Notes: generated by a model from the sequence alone, not told the origin. Positions 1 to 7,248 are shown, counted from the stretch's first letter. The stretch is DNA of 17,326 nucleotides from an uncultured Lachnospira sp. (GCA_910587485.1 CAJUKN010000031.1:1-17326); one strand, 5' to 3'. Numbers and translations are program-made.

Positions 1-405
1 TATGTTAAAACATAAAGATAGATCATATTTATATTTGGTTATCTTAATGACATTGATTGGGAGTGTACCTGTTGGAATGCCGATTGCCTGCATTTTTTCT
101 TCTGTAAATACAATACTTTCAATTAGAACAGCAGCACTGCCTCTTTCATGCATTTCGCCGCCTTCTCGATACAACTCTACAAATTCATAAGCTGCCCGCT
201 CTAATTCTTCTGGTTCTACAATATCTTTTTGCCAATCCTCAATAAGCTCTCCATCAACACGCATTGAAACACTTGCCCAGCCAAAGGCAAGCATTTTTTC
301 ATCGTCTGATTTCATAATTTTAAATCTGCCTTTTAGGATATTTTCAGGCTCTTTTTGTTGGCTATTAACAGGACTTACAATCATATCTGAAAATTTTTTC
401 ATCAT
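1..405 (-). CDS. XkdF-like putative prophage protease, partial
   Basis: The frame starts at ATG 405-403, or the next codon at 402, behind a GAAAGG ribosome binding site. It stays open to the window edge, giving 135 residues with no stop. The body, with GWASV, a PEELERAAYEFVELYREGG-type stretch, GEMHERG and LIESIVFTEEK, reads like the XkdF family: phage head-region proteins of PBSX-like elements thought to be maturation serine proteases. It sits where such a protease belongs, after the portal and minor head genes. After IGIPTGTLP (about residue 115) the sequence turns into an AT-rich run without the Gly-Trp-rich continuation I expect from the family. The C-terminus may therefore have been replaced at an insertion or recombination junction near position 60. 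The family call is fairly safe; the break is an inference from memory of the family. Confidence 0.7.
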   Translation of the reverse strand, partial: MMKKFSDMIVSPVNSQQKEPENILKGRFKIMKSDDEKMLAFGWASVSMRVDGELIEDWQKDIVEPEELERAAYEFVELYREGGEMHERGSAAVLIESIVFTEEKMQAIGIPTGTLPINVIKITKYKYDLSLCFNI

Positions 406-429
406 ATCCCTTTCTTTCAAAATAGGTAT

Positions 430-455
430 AAAAAAAGAGCCTATTTAAGACTCTT
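430..455 (-). terminator. Candidate intrinsic terminator
   Basis: On the minus strand AAGAGTC (455-449) pairs with GGCTCTT (441-435): 7 bp including one G-T pair, with a 7-nt loop, followed directly by a run of T. It overlaps the last codons and stop of the small Cys-rich gene and lies just before the XkdF-like gene. It could separate the two transcripts or act only as an attenuator. The stem is short. Confidence 0.45.
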
Positions 456-804
456 CTTCAAAGTATGGACATTGGGCATCTTCGCGCGCCCATATTTCAT
501 TTGGTATTCCAGTATGTTTTTCATTTTCTGGATATATTTTGCAATGACATTCTGGATTTCCTTTTTGTTTCTTACATTTTATGCAGATAGAATTTCTCCA
601 ACGCATTATTCCATCACATACTATACAAACAATTTCGGCACAGCCAAGTGGAACAAACATTTTTTTCTCTTCTGGCGGTGGATTACTTTTAAGAAACTTA
701 TCAATCCAATCACTAATCTCAAGCCATTCATCATCACTTATACTCTTACTATGTTTCATAATACAATCATGAACCTCTTTAGCAGTCATATTCTTTAAAT
801 CCAT
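445..804 (-). CDS. Small cysteine-rich protein in prophage head region, unknown function
   Basis: A 119-residue protein. The start is taken as ATG 804 because GGGGTG lies 6 nt upstream; a GTG at 813 in the same frame is possible. The N-terminal half is acidic and probably helical (SDDEWLEISDWIDKFL). The C-terminal half has Cys at about 55, 60, 63, 74, 77, 86, 88 and 112, arranged as CxxC, CxxC and CxC, consistent with a zinc-binding knuckle. I do not recognise a named family. The gene begins only 5 nt after the stop of the MuF/HExxH gene, so it is co-transcribed with it. In MuF polymorphic toxin loci the gene just downstream often encodes the immunity protein, so that role is possible but is position-based inference only. 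It could equally be a structural or accessory phage protein. Confidence 0.6.
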   Translation of the reverse strand: MDLKNMTAKEVHDCIMKHSKSISDDEWLEISDWIDKFLKSNPPPEEKKMFVPLGCAEIVCIVCDGIMRWRNSICIKCKKQKGNPECHCKIYPENEKHTGIPNEIWAREDAQCPYFEEES

Positions 805-809
805 AATAA

Positions 810-1778
810 TCACCCCTTTACATACAACATATCAAGTAAATCAGCCCATTTTTTATACTCTTCTCTAGTTATATTTATATCTTTTCCCAGCTTAGCATAT
901 AATTCATCTGAAAGCCAGTTTAATCTTTCTGACACATCTTTTTCAATTATAGTCTTTGCAAATTCATAATCTGTATCAAATGAACCAATATATCTGCCTA
1001 TTTTTTTCAAAGCATTCACAATTTCATCATAATCTGATTCAATAATCTCTATACCCTCTTTTATACTAATTTCTTGTGCCATTAATTGAACTGAAGCTTC
1101 TTCAATAAATTGATAACGAAAATAATCTTCTCTTTTAAAATAACTAATTGACCTTGCGTGTATCTGTTCATGTAGGATCATATGTGGTGATGTTTCATGT
1201 GTTACTAAAATATCACAAGACCATAATTTTCCAGTAATACCCTTTTCATCATCCACAATAATATTTCCACTCCACTTACTTGGAGTAGAGATATGTTTAG
1301 AGGCTATTTCTTCTGTTTGAACTGCAATACTCTCAATTTCTTCTGTACTATATTCTTTTAATGAATTTTGTTGTGTAATAGGTACTTTTATTTCAGGTAA
1401 ATTTTCATTTATATATGCCGTTGGTTCTACTTCTATGTATTCTACTGCACAGACACATCTTGGATGCGCTGGTGGCGTAAGACTTTCTCCTGCGTTCCAG
1501 CCTCTTCCCATCTGAAATTTATCATCCATAGCAAGCTCTAATCCTTCTAATGCTCTGTACTGCTCACATACTATATCATCACCCGAAGTACACCAACGCT
1601 TTATTACTGTTCCCATAATTTTTTGTGCCTGAGCCTGATGGATTGCCTCATCTGCTCCTCTATTATAGGCAGTAGCCATTTCTGTTTGAGCAATCGTCAT
1701 TGCCCTATATCGGTGCTGCTTTTCTGCATATTTAGTAGCAGCTTCTCTTGCTTTCTTTTGAACACTCTCACTTTTCAT
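810..1778 (-). CDS. MuF minor head protein, C-terminal part fused to HExxH metallopeptidase-like domain
   Basis: A 322-residue frame in the same frame as the gene upstream, separated from it only by a TAG (1790-1788) and the codons for HPR. Residues about 1-118 are the conserved MuF/SPP1 gp7 head-morphogenesis domain: HRYRAMTIAQTEM, AYNRGADEA, TSGDD, ALEG, TPPAHPRCVCAVEYIEVEP. From about residue 155 a separate domain carries HEQIHA (203-208, an HExxH zinc motif), then IEEASVQLMAQEI with a possible third ligand at Glu226 or Glu227, as in gluzincin-type peptidases. MuF proteins of temperate phages are known to carry variable C-terminal toxin domains, so this may be a metallopeptidase effector. 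The ATG at 1778 has no good ribosome binding site, so the part is probably made only by readthrough, or not at all. VCEQY where I expect VCEQC may be a second lesion. The TGA stop precedes the next gene by 5 nt. Confidence 0.75.
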   Translation of the reverse strand: MKSESVQKKAREAATKYAEKQHRYRAMTIAQTEMATAYNRGADEAIHQAQAQKIMGTVIKRWCTSGDDIVCEQYRALEGLELAMDDKFQMGRGWNAGESLTPPAHPRCVCAVEYIEVEPTAYINENLPEIKVPITQQNSLKEYSTEEIESIAVQTEEIASKHISTPSKWSGNIIVDDEKGITGKLWSCDILVTHETSPHMILHEQIHARSISYFKREDYFRYQFIEEASVQLMAQEISIKEGIEIIESDYDEIVNALKKIGRYIGSFDTDYEFAKTIIEKDVSERLNWLSDELYAKLGKDINITREEYKKWADLLDMLYVKG

Positions 1779-1787
1779 TCTTGGATG

Positions 1788-2360
1788 CTACTCTTTTAGA
1801 TTTGCAATCATATTTTCATAATATCGTAAATTTGCTTTTGCCTGTGGTTCTGTTAAACCAATACAGGGACGAATAAATTTTGCTAATTCATCAACACTAT
1901 GTTTTTCCCTAACTGACCTTGCAAGTAAAGCTGAAATCGCACCTTTTTGTTCCTGTGTAACAACTGTAACAAATTCTGCACCATGATTTTGAATCCAATT
2001 CATTACATTTTGCCCAGATACATTAAAAGCAAAGCCTGATAAAGCAGACAGCACAGGCTGACTTTTTGAGCCAGCATTCATGGCATCTTCCCAGACATAA
2101 CGAAGTTTATTTTGTACCAAAACAGAATAATCCTTCGACCATAAATCAAATGTTTCTTTTGTCAACACACCTGCTATAACAGCCTGTCGAAGTTCCTGAT
2201 AGGTAATTGCTGTTTGCTGGTCTTTCCAAAATCCGCACAATATCTGTATTGGAGTATTTTCATTATCTTTTAAATAATCTTCTAATCGTTTTAATATTTC
2301 CTTTGCATTTCCTGCTTTTGCTTTTTGAAAGTGCTTGTATGGTCTAATAAGAAAGGACAT
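1788..2360 (-). CDS. MuF/SPP1 gp7-like minor head protein, N-terminal part
   Basis: A 190-residue frame starting at ATG 2360 with GGGAGGGTG about 8 nt upstream, inside the end of the portal gene. It begins MSFLIRPYKHFQKAKA and ends in a helical stretch (REKHSVDELAKFIRPCIGL, then LRYYENMIANLKE). That stretch normally runs straight into the MuF catalytic-like core, but here TAG at 1790-1788 stops it, and reading on in frame gives HPRMKSES and the full MuF domain. Minor head proteins of this type sit inside the capsid, assist portal and head assembly and can be ejected with the DNA. Together the two parts would make a 516-codon gene including the TAG. A nonsense mutation is the simplest reading, because terL in the same cluster uses TAG as a true stop. 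The product alone would lack the MuF domain. Confidence 0.8.
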   Translation of the reverse strand: MSFLIRPYKHFQKAKAGNAKEILKRLEDYLKDNENTPIQILCGFWKDQQTAITYQELRQAVIAGVLTKETFDLWSKDYSVLVQNKLRYVWEDAMNAGSKSQPVLSALSGFAFNVSGQNVMNWIQNHGAEFVTVVTQEQKGAISALLARSVREKHSVDELAKFIRPCIGLTEPQAKANLRYYENMIANLKE

Positions 2361-2363
2361 TGT

Positions 2364-3764
2364 TTACACCCTCCCTAATCGCCGTTTAGCCGCTTCCTGC
2401 ATATCTTGTGATATATCTTCTTTATCTTTTTTCTTGTTTTCATTCATGTTCTGTGGTTCTGGTGGCTGATTTTGCATTTGCAAATCTTTTCTTTTCTCAT
2501 CAAGTATTTGAGTATTAGTATTCCATGTACGTTCTGGCAAATGTCCTACCTGTCTAATATAATCCTCTAATCCATCATCAGGGACTAAAACACCAATGCC
2601 TGTCATATCTTTAATAAAGGCAGACACTTTTGTAATATCTGCATCTTCAATATCACCATGTGTCATTTTAGGGTATGCTGTAATACCAGAAAAATGCTGT
2701 CCATTCATATCAATTAACGTTGGAATACCCTGACTATTAAAGGTTTCGCAAATAATGTCAAGAAATACACCAATAGCCACAGCAAACAATTCAGTCTTAT
2801 CCGAGCTTAACGCCCAACTGCCTGTTTTTTCATGTCCAAGAATAATAAAATCGGCTAATACAGTCATTGCAATTCTTGTATCATACCGATTAATAATAAC
2901 ATTGGTATCAAACTGTCTTGTTCCTCCCGTACTAAGCAATTCAAATTTATAACCATGCGGTAAAACAACGCCTTCCATCTCATCTCTACGAATATTTCTA
3001 ACCATACTTTCCAAATGATTTCTAGCTATAACATTGTTTGGTATATTTTCGTCCCACAAATCAAAGTTTTCTGGTGCATATACAACTGGAAGTCCTGCTA
3101 AATCTCGTTCAATTCCAATACCTTCAATTTCTTGTATTCTTCGTTTAAAATACCATGAGCGATACGCATTTCTTAAAATACTTCGTCCTTCTGGATTTCC
3201 TTTTCGCTTTTTTGTCCTAAACAATAGTGCTTTTTCTATTGGAATGGTAAACATTCCATAATGTGGAGGCGGCATTTGTGTCATACCCAGCAGATTATCT
3301 TGATTATCATACTCCCATTGATAAAGAGTATCTTGCGCTCTAATGGGCAATTTCTGCCATCCAATTAATCCATCCTTAAATTTACTTCTAGTACGCTGGT
3401 CTTTTGTATTTCCCATACGCCGCTTATATACAATTTCATGGAAACTCCAGCCATATGTTAAAAATGAAAGGATTTCAGATATGGTATCAATCCATGTATC
3501 TTGCATATCATCCATACAGCTTTTAACAAAGTCTGCTGCCTCTTTATCTTTTCCTGTTCCTCCACCTGCTTCAACATTCCAACTGCATTGTCTTATTAAC
3601 ATTTCAATAGCAAAAAGAATAGCGCCTACAATATCGTCATTTTCAGACATTTCATTGTAAACCGCTATTCCTCTTTTTCCTCGAAGCTCTGGAAGGAACT
3701 CTTCATAGATAACTCCTCCGAACTGTCGTTGACCGATTCGACCAAGTTCTTTGCTCAATGCCAA
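2364..3764 (-). CDS. Phage portal protein, DUF935/Mu gp29-like
   Basis: A 466-residue protein matching the DUF935 portal family, which forms the dodecameric ring at the capsid vertex through which DNA is packed and ejected. Recognisable stretches are NEMSENDDIVGAILFAIEML, CSWNVEAG, SFLTYGWSFHEIVYKRR, GWQKLPIRAQDTLYQWEYD, GNPEGRSILRNAYRSWYFK, IEGIGIERDLAGLPVVY and the late ILGHEKTGSWALSSDK. The C-terminus is charged and low in complexity (QNQPPEPQNMNENKKKDKED). The start is TTG at 3764 with GAGGTG upstream; a second TTG two codons later is equally well spaced from AAAGGA. It ends 3 nt before the minor head gene and follows the small gene downstream of terL, the usual terL-portal-minor head order. 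The length is typical and no lesion is visible. Confidence 0.9.
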   Translation of the reverse strand: MALSKELGRIGQRQFGGVIYEEFLPELRGKRGIAVYNEMSENDDIVGAILFAIEMLIRQCSWNVEAGGGTGKDKEAADFVKSCMDDMQDTWIDTISEILSFLTYGWSFHEIVYKRRMGNTKDQRTRSKFKDGLIGWQKLPIRAQDTLYQWEYDNQDNLLGMTQMPPPHYGMFTIPIEKALLFRTKKRKGNPEGRSILRNAYRSWYFKRRIQEIEGIGIERDLAGLPVVYAPENFDLWDENIPNNVIARNHLESMVRNIRRDEMEGVVLPHGYKFELLSTGGTRQFDTNVIINRYDTRIAMTVLADFIILGHEKTGSWALSSDKTELFAVAIGVFLDIICETFNSQGIPTLIDMNGQHFSGITAYPKMTHGDIEDADITKVSAFIKDMTGIGVLVPDDGLEDYIRQVGHLPERTWNTNTQILDEKRKDLQMQNQPPEPQNMNENKKKDKEDISQDMQEAAKRRLGRV

Positions 3765-3819
3765 ATCCTTTCACCTCATTTCTTAGTATCCAAAACTGTT
3801 CTTTCTAATTTAGTTCTTG

Positions 3820-4209
3820 TTAGCTTTTATATTTTGTTATATCTAACGCTGTCAATATCTTTACTTGTTCTTCAATGGATACGTTTTTTAACTTTTCCAA
3901 TAATTCTGGATAGTTCGCAATCCATGAACCTTTTAAAACCTCTAAAGAGTATTCTTCTGACTCTTCATCCATAGAAAAAGGACTTATTTCAATCGCTTCC
4001 TCAATTTTATGACTAACTGTCACAAGTGGAAGTGCTGCACATGGCAATTGCTTTTCTTTAATATTTTCAATTATCTTTATACATTCAAACGCATATTTAC
4101 AATAATAACAAGGTGATGCACTTTTGTGTCTATTCAGTTGTATGTGCCTTACTATACAATGTAACTCCATTTCGGTAAAATAAACATCCTCTACTTTTTG
4201 TTCACTCAA
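3820..4209 (-). CDS. Small protein between terL and portal, possible zinc binding, unknown function
   Basis: A 129-residue protein starting at TTG 4209, with GGAGG 9 nt upstream; that ribosome binding site overlaps the TAG stop of terL, so the genes are translationally close. The N-terminal third has Cys at 18, 34, 37, 43 and 57, including SPCYYCKYAFEC, which suggests a small metal-binding knuckle. The C-terminal half is acidic (FSMDEESEEYSLEVL) and then helical (PELLEKLKNVSIEEQVKILTAL). I do not recognise the family. Its place between terminase and portal suggests a packaging accessory or an unrelated morphogenesis gene, but nothing in the sequence settles this. It has Cys pairs like the other small prophage gene (445-804), but I see no real alignment between them. 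Confidence 0.6.
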   Translation of the reverse strand: MSEQKVEDVYFTEMELHCIVRHIQLNRHKSASPCYYCKYAFECIKIIENIKEKQLPCAALPLVTVSHKIEEAIEISPFSMDEESEEYSLEVLKGSWIANYPELLEKLKNVSIEEQVKILTALDITKYKS

Positions 4210-4215
4210 CTTTTT

Positions 4216-5649
4216 CTACCTCCAATAACTACTCTTACTTAAATTATCATAAGCAGGTGGCATAGAATAAGCAGCACCATTTTCGATTTCATTAAAAGCA
4301 GAACTACTTGCATCTACCATATCCTTAAATTTACTTTCAGGGAAACTTTCTAACTGATTAAAATACATCTCATTCCAATCAGCAATTAATATATCAACAT
4401 TTCCAGCTTGCCATTGTGCTGCCAAAGGTTCTGCTCTTGATTGTTTACTGCCACTTTCAGGAATTGCCTTAACTAGATAACCAGCAAGCATTTTAATATA
4501 ACTTTGTGCCTGTTCTTTTCCAGCTTGACCGGGGTCTTGAGGTAATCGTTCTATTACTCTGCCATACTTTGCCTTATCCATCTTACAAGTAATCTGTATT
4601 AATTTTCTAACTTCGGATGCTTTTAAACGCTTATTAATAACATCTGCAATAATATACCGCTCCTCTTTGGTTTTACCAATAAGAACACTTGCTGTATATG
4701 CTGGTTCTCCTTTCTCATCTTCGCTCGTAGCTGCCAAATCCCAGCCTCTCGCCCATAAAATAACATTTGTTGGCAAATTTTCTAGCATATTTACTTGTGT
4801 TCTCTTATAATACAGACCTGCTGCTGGCTTGATTTTCCAGTTTCCTCTAAGCAATCTTTCTTTTTCAACTTCTGGCAATGCCAATAAATTTGCTAAATAG
4901 GTAGGATTTGCTTTCATTAATTCTTGATTATCTTGCAATGTGCTTGCTATAAATGTAACACTCTTTGGTGCAACATTCGCTTCTTCTTCCTCTAATCCAT
5001 TTTCTTTAGCAAACCAAACAGCCTCTTCTTTATTATCAAACCATGAGATAATCTCACTTATATTTACCATCCAACGAATTTTTCCACTTCGTTCAGGAAT
5101 CGCATAGCCTGTTTCCTGATTTATCCACCAAGATATAAACTCTGCTACCCAACTATCTGCATCAGGGTTACAGGTGGCTCTTACATATGGAGATACACCT
5201 GAGTTTGAACGGTTACGGGACAACATGTAAAAAAATTGATATTTTGTAAAATGTGTCAACTCATCAAAACCAATCATATCAATTTGTGTTCCCTGCCAAC
5301 TCTCGCAATCATCATCATTTTCTAACTGTGCAAATGTCACTTTTGCACCTTTAGGAAATTTCCAATGCAGCTTGGGCGTTTTCAAAGACGTTGCACCTTT
5401 AACATATCGATATAACTTGCGGCTTGAATCCCACAAACCACCTTGTGCTGTTACTTGTATATAATTTTTACGAAAGATAACCGCACCATATTCTGGATTG
5501 TTTTTATATCGTATAGGCTCCATAAGAAGCCCAAATGTCTTGCCCCCTCCAGCAGCTCCACCATAAATACAAATATCCGCAGGTGTTGACAAAAACATTT
5601 CCTGCGGTCCTTTCTGTGGCTGAATAATAATTTTATTTTTTCCCATCAT
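4216..5649 (-). CDS. terL: Phage terminase large subunit
   Basis: The packaging motor: its ATPase drives DNA into the procapsid through the portal and its nuclease cuts concatemers. With the start at ATG 5649 (or the adjacent ATG 5646) the protein is 477 residues. The open frame extends further upstream, but that part lies inside terS and is not family-like. Walker A is GGAAGGGKT (30-38), Walker B is IDMIGFDELTHF (Asp129-Glu130), and the coupling motif is RATCNPD (about 157-163). The C-terminal RNase H-fold nuclease begins at ARGWDLAATSE (Asp304) and continues through RLPQDPGQAGKEQ to a final KDMVDA acidic residue. The gene overlaps terS by 17 nt, typical of coupled translation. It stops with TAG at 4218-4216, showing that amber is a genuine stop in this cluster. 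All motor and nuclease motifs appear intact. Confidence 0.92.
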   Translation of the reverse strand: MMGKNKIIIQPQKGPQEMFLSTPADICIYGGAAGGGKTFGLLMEPIRYKNNPEYGAVIFRKNYIQVTAQGGLWDSSRKLYRYVKGATSLKTPKLHWKFPKGAKVTFAQLENDDDCESWQGTQIDMIGFDELTHFTKYQFFYMLSRNRSNSGVSPYVRATCNPDADSWVAEFISWWINQETGYAIPERSGKIRWMVNISEIISWFDNKEEAVWFAKENGLEEEEANVAPKSVTFIASTLQDNQELMKANPTYLANLLALPEVEKERLLRGNWKIKPAAGLYYKRTQVNMLENLPTNVILWARGWDLAATSEDEKGEPAYTASVLIGKTKEERYIIADVINKRLKASEVRKLIQITCKMDKAKYGRVIERLPQDPGQAGKEQAQSYIKMLAGYLVKAIPESGSKQSRAEPLAAQWQAGNVDILIADWNEMYFNQLESFPESKFKDMVDASSSAFNEIENGAAYSMPPAYDNLSKSSYWR

Positions 5650-6409
5650 TATCACGTCCATTATCTGGCAGATAGAAAACAACATTATCTGTATTATTTT
5701 CATCTGTATGAATATTTCTGCTTTCTTTTAACTTTTCTATCTTCAATCTTTGTTCTTCTGTTGCCAAATCCATATGGTCTGCCAGCCACTTTAGTGCTTT
5801 TAAACTATCATGTAGCTCAATCGACTTAGTTTTTCCTGCTGCTATCTTTTTTACTAACATTCCATCAAATTCATCTGAATTTTTCAATGTAATGTCACCA
5901 TCTTTCACTCTCATATAATCATTTATATCTGCGTAGGCTATATCTATATACCTTTGCACAATGTCTTCTTCACTAAGCATTTCCCTATTTAAACGACTTT
6001 TCTTAAGACGTATAATTTCACTTTTAACACCATCATTTTCCAACAATCGATAACTGATAGAAGCTGCTGTTGCATAATCCACACCATAAGCCTTTTGATA
6101 TGCTTTTGTAGCATTAAAGCAACGTACATAATAAATACAAAAAAGCTGTTGTTTATCGGTTAATTCTGTGTTCTGCACTATTTCTTCAATTACATCTGAT
6201 TCAGTCTTTTTTCTATGTTGTGTTTTTTGTGTTTTATTTGCAACGTTGCATTTATTATTTGCAACGTTGCAATCCCATTTATATCTATTCTTCCAGCTTC
6301 GTACTGTTCCTTCTGGCACATCTAACTCTTTAGCAATTTCAATTAATTTTATTCCTGCAAGATACAATACTTTGGCTTTTTCAATCCTTGTGTCAGACTT
6401 ACGAGGCAT
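5633..6409 (-). CDS. terS: Phage terminase small subunit
   Basis: A 258-residue DNA-recognition subunit that selects the packaging start and hands DNA to TerL. Residues about 5-45 form a helix-turn-helix typical of this family (KAKVLYLAGIKLIEIAKELD, then VPEGTVRSWKNRYKWDCN). A repetitive linker CNVANNK-CNVANK (about 47-59) follows, then the main domain: ELTDKQQLFCIYYVRCFNAT, KAYQKAYG, ISYRLLENDGVKSEI, DIVQRYIDIAYADINDYM and IELHDSLKALKWLADHM. The C-terminal tail is hydrophilic. ATG 6409 is preceded by the purine-rich GGAAGGTGAGGTGA. It is the first gene after a likely terminator and candidate late promoter. The linker is encoded by two perfect DNA palindromes that may also be a binding site. 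The length fits the family and no lesion is seen. Confidence 0.88.
   Translation of the reverse strand: MPRKSDTRIEKAKVLYLAGIKLIEIAKELDVPEGTVRSWKNRYKWDCNVANNKCNVANKTQKTQHRKKTESDVIEEIVQNTELTDKQQLFCIYYVRCFNATKAYQKAYGVDYATAASISYRLLENDGVKSEIIRLKKSRLNREMLSEEDIVQRYIDIAYADINDYMRVKDGDITLKNSDEFDGMLVKKIAAGKTKSIELHDSLKALKWLADHMDLATEEQRLKIEKLKESRNIHTDENNTDNVVFYLPDNGRDNDGKK
6239..6271. repeat. Two perfect 12-bp palindromes spaced 21 bp, inside terS
   Basis: TGCAACGTTGCA occurs at 6239-6250 and again at 6260-6271, start to start 21 bp, which is about two turns of the helix. The DNA repeat encodes the CNVAN repeat of the TerS linker. Phage pac sites are often found inside the small terminase gene (P22, SPP1), so this could be the TerS binding site. 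Alternatively it is only a linker repeat, since linkers of this TerS group are often repetitive. Confidence 0.85.
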
Positions 6410-6436
6410 TCACCTCACCTTCCTTTTAATCTTTAT

Positions 6437-6470
6437 ATAAAAAAGAGGAGAATAAATATTTCTCCTCTTT
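6437..6470 (-). terminator. Strong intrinsic terminator between DUF1492 gene and terS
   Basis: On the minus strand AAAGAGGAGAA (6470-6460) pairs perfectly with TTCTCCTCTTT (6452-6442), 11 bp with a 7-nt loop, and runs into more T residues (6441-6437). It would stop transcription coming from the DUF1492 gene about 30 nt before terS. It also lies downstream of the candidate late promoter, so late transcription must pass it. Confidence 0.75.
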
Positions 6471-6571
6471 CATAATCATTTAATTCTTTACAAACTATAT
6501 TCAAAATTAAATATACATCTCATTAAGCATAGAATATTAAAAACTCTTCTCTTGTTGATTTTTCATTTTAT

Positions 6572-6584
6572 ACTATATCACAGT
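6572..6584 (-). promoter_or_regulatory. Candidate late promoter upstream of terS (extended -10)
   Basis: On the minus strand ACTGTGATATAGT contains TGA followed by TATAGT, an extended -10 box. At the -35 spacing only CCCAAT is present, which is no match to TTGACA. The 10-bp repeats at 6590-6629 lie exactly where an activator would bind. The same ACTGTGATA string precedes the promoter assigned to the DUF1492 gene. Transcription would run into terS through the terminator at 6437-6470. Confidence 0.4.
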
Positions 6585-6589
6585 TTTAG

Positions 6590-6629
6590 GTGTTATTGGG
6601 TGTTATTAAGTGTTATTAAGTGTTGAATT
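6590..6629. repeat. Four 10-bp direct repeats (GTGTTATTAA type) at the end of the DUF1492 gene
   Basis: On the plus strand the units are GTGTTATTGG (6590-6599), GTGTTATTAA (6600-6609), GTGTTATTAA (6610-6619) and a partial GTGTTGAATT (6620-6629). The repeats cover the stop codon and last residues (STLNNT) of the DUF1492 gene and sit just upstream of the candidate late promoter. A 10-bp period puts the units on one face of the helix, as expected for a cooperative activator site. Confidence 0.85.
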
Positions 6630-7043
6630 TAGAAATTTATCTTCAAAATCCTTCAAAGCACATCCATGCAAATGTTTTATGTAATCATATGAAAAACCCA
6701 TTTCAACACAAATGCGTTCTAAACTCTTATATTCAACATATCGTTTATAAAGCAATCTGATATAATCAGCGTTATTTAATTTCTGAATCTGATTTATGAT
6801 TTTATGTTTTTCCTCAACAAAAATATTAATTTCTTGACTAATTTCTGTTTCAAGGTCAACAATACGACCAATCAACTTTACAAATGAGGCTTCTCCTGAA
6901 GGACTTGTTTGGACTTTCTCTTTTGAATAATCAATACTGCTTGTACTTTTTGACTTTAAGCGTAAATTATCAACTTCCTTGTTTTTTTGTTTTATCAAAA
7001 TATCTAATCGTTTTAACTGTTGTAAATATTCTTTTGCTTTCAC
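6606..7043 (-). CDS. DUF1492 phage regulator (sigma-region-4-like late activator)
   Basis: A 145-residue protein beginning MKAKEYLQQLKRLDILIKQK, the usual opening of DUF1492 proteins. The start is therefore taken as GTG 7043; a TTG two codons upstream is closer to the GAGGGGG ribosome binding site. The first half is coiled-coil-like (repeated heptads through INQIQKLNNA). The second half resembles a sigma-70 region 4 helix-turn-helix: DYIRLLYKRYVEYKSLERIC and EMGFSYDYIKHLHGCALKDF. Members usually sit just before the terminase genes of Firmicute prophages and, like ArpU and RinA-type proteins, are thought to switch on the late operon. A good promoter lies 200 nt upstream. The 3' end contains the 10-bp repeats, so the gene may carry its own binding site. 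The family call is good; the activator role is inferred. Confidence 0.8.
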   Translation of the reverse strand: MKAKEYLQQLKRLDILIKQKNKEVDNLRLKSKSTSSIDYSKEKVQTSPSGEASFVKLIGRIVDLETEISQEINIFVEEKHKIINQIQKLNNADYIRLLYKRYVEYKSLERICVEMGFSYDYIKHLHGCALKDFEDKFLNSTLNNT

Positions 7044-7248
7044 AATCAACCGTCCCCCTCTTTACAACCCCTTTACTCTATATCCCTTTTCCTCTAACTA
7101 TTCAAACTGCTTTTGTATTCTTGATAGTGAATTTTATATATCTTTCTTTTTCCCTTTTAAATCATTATATTTTTTTAATAACTTTTTAAAATTATTAAGA
7201 AATATATTTTCTCCATTATACAACTTCTTTTATTTTATCTTTTGTGTT

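Noticed and set aside
472..798. Plus-strand open frame over the Cys-rich gene
   Set aside because: It mirrors the minus-strand gene, has no ribosome binding site and an unnatural aromatic-rich composition.
1788..1790. Phage-wide recoding of TAG
   Set aside because: terL in the same cluster ends at TAG in a normal position, and no suppressor tRNA gene was seen in the window.
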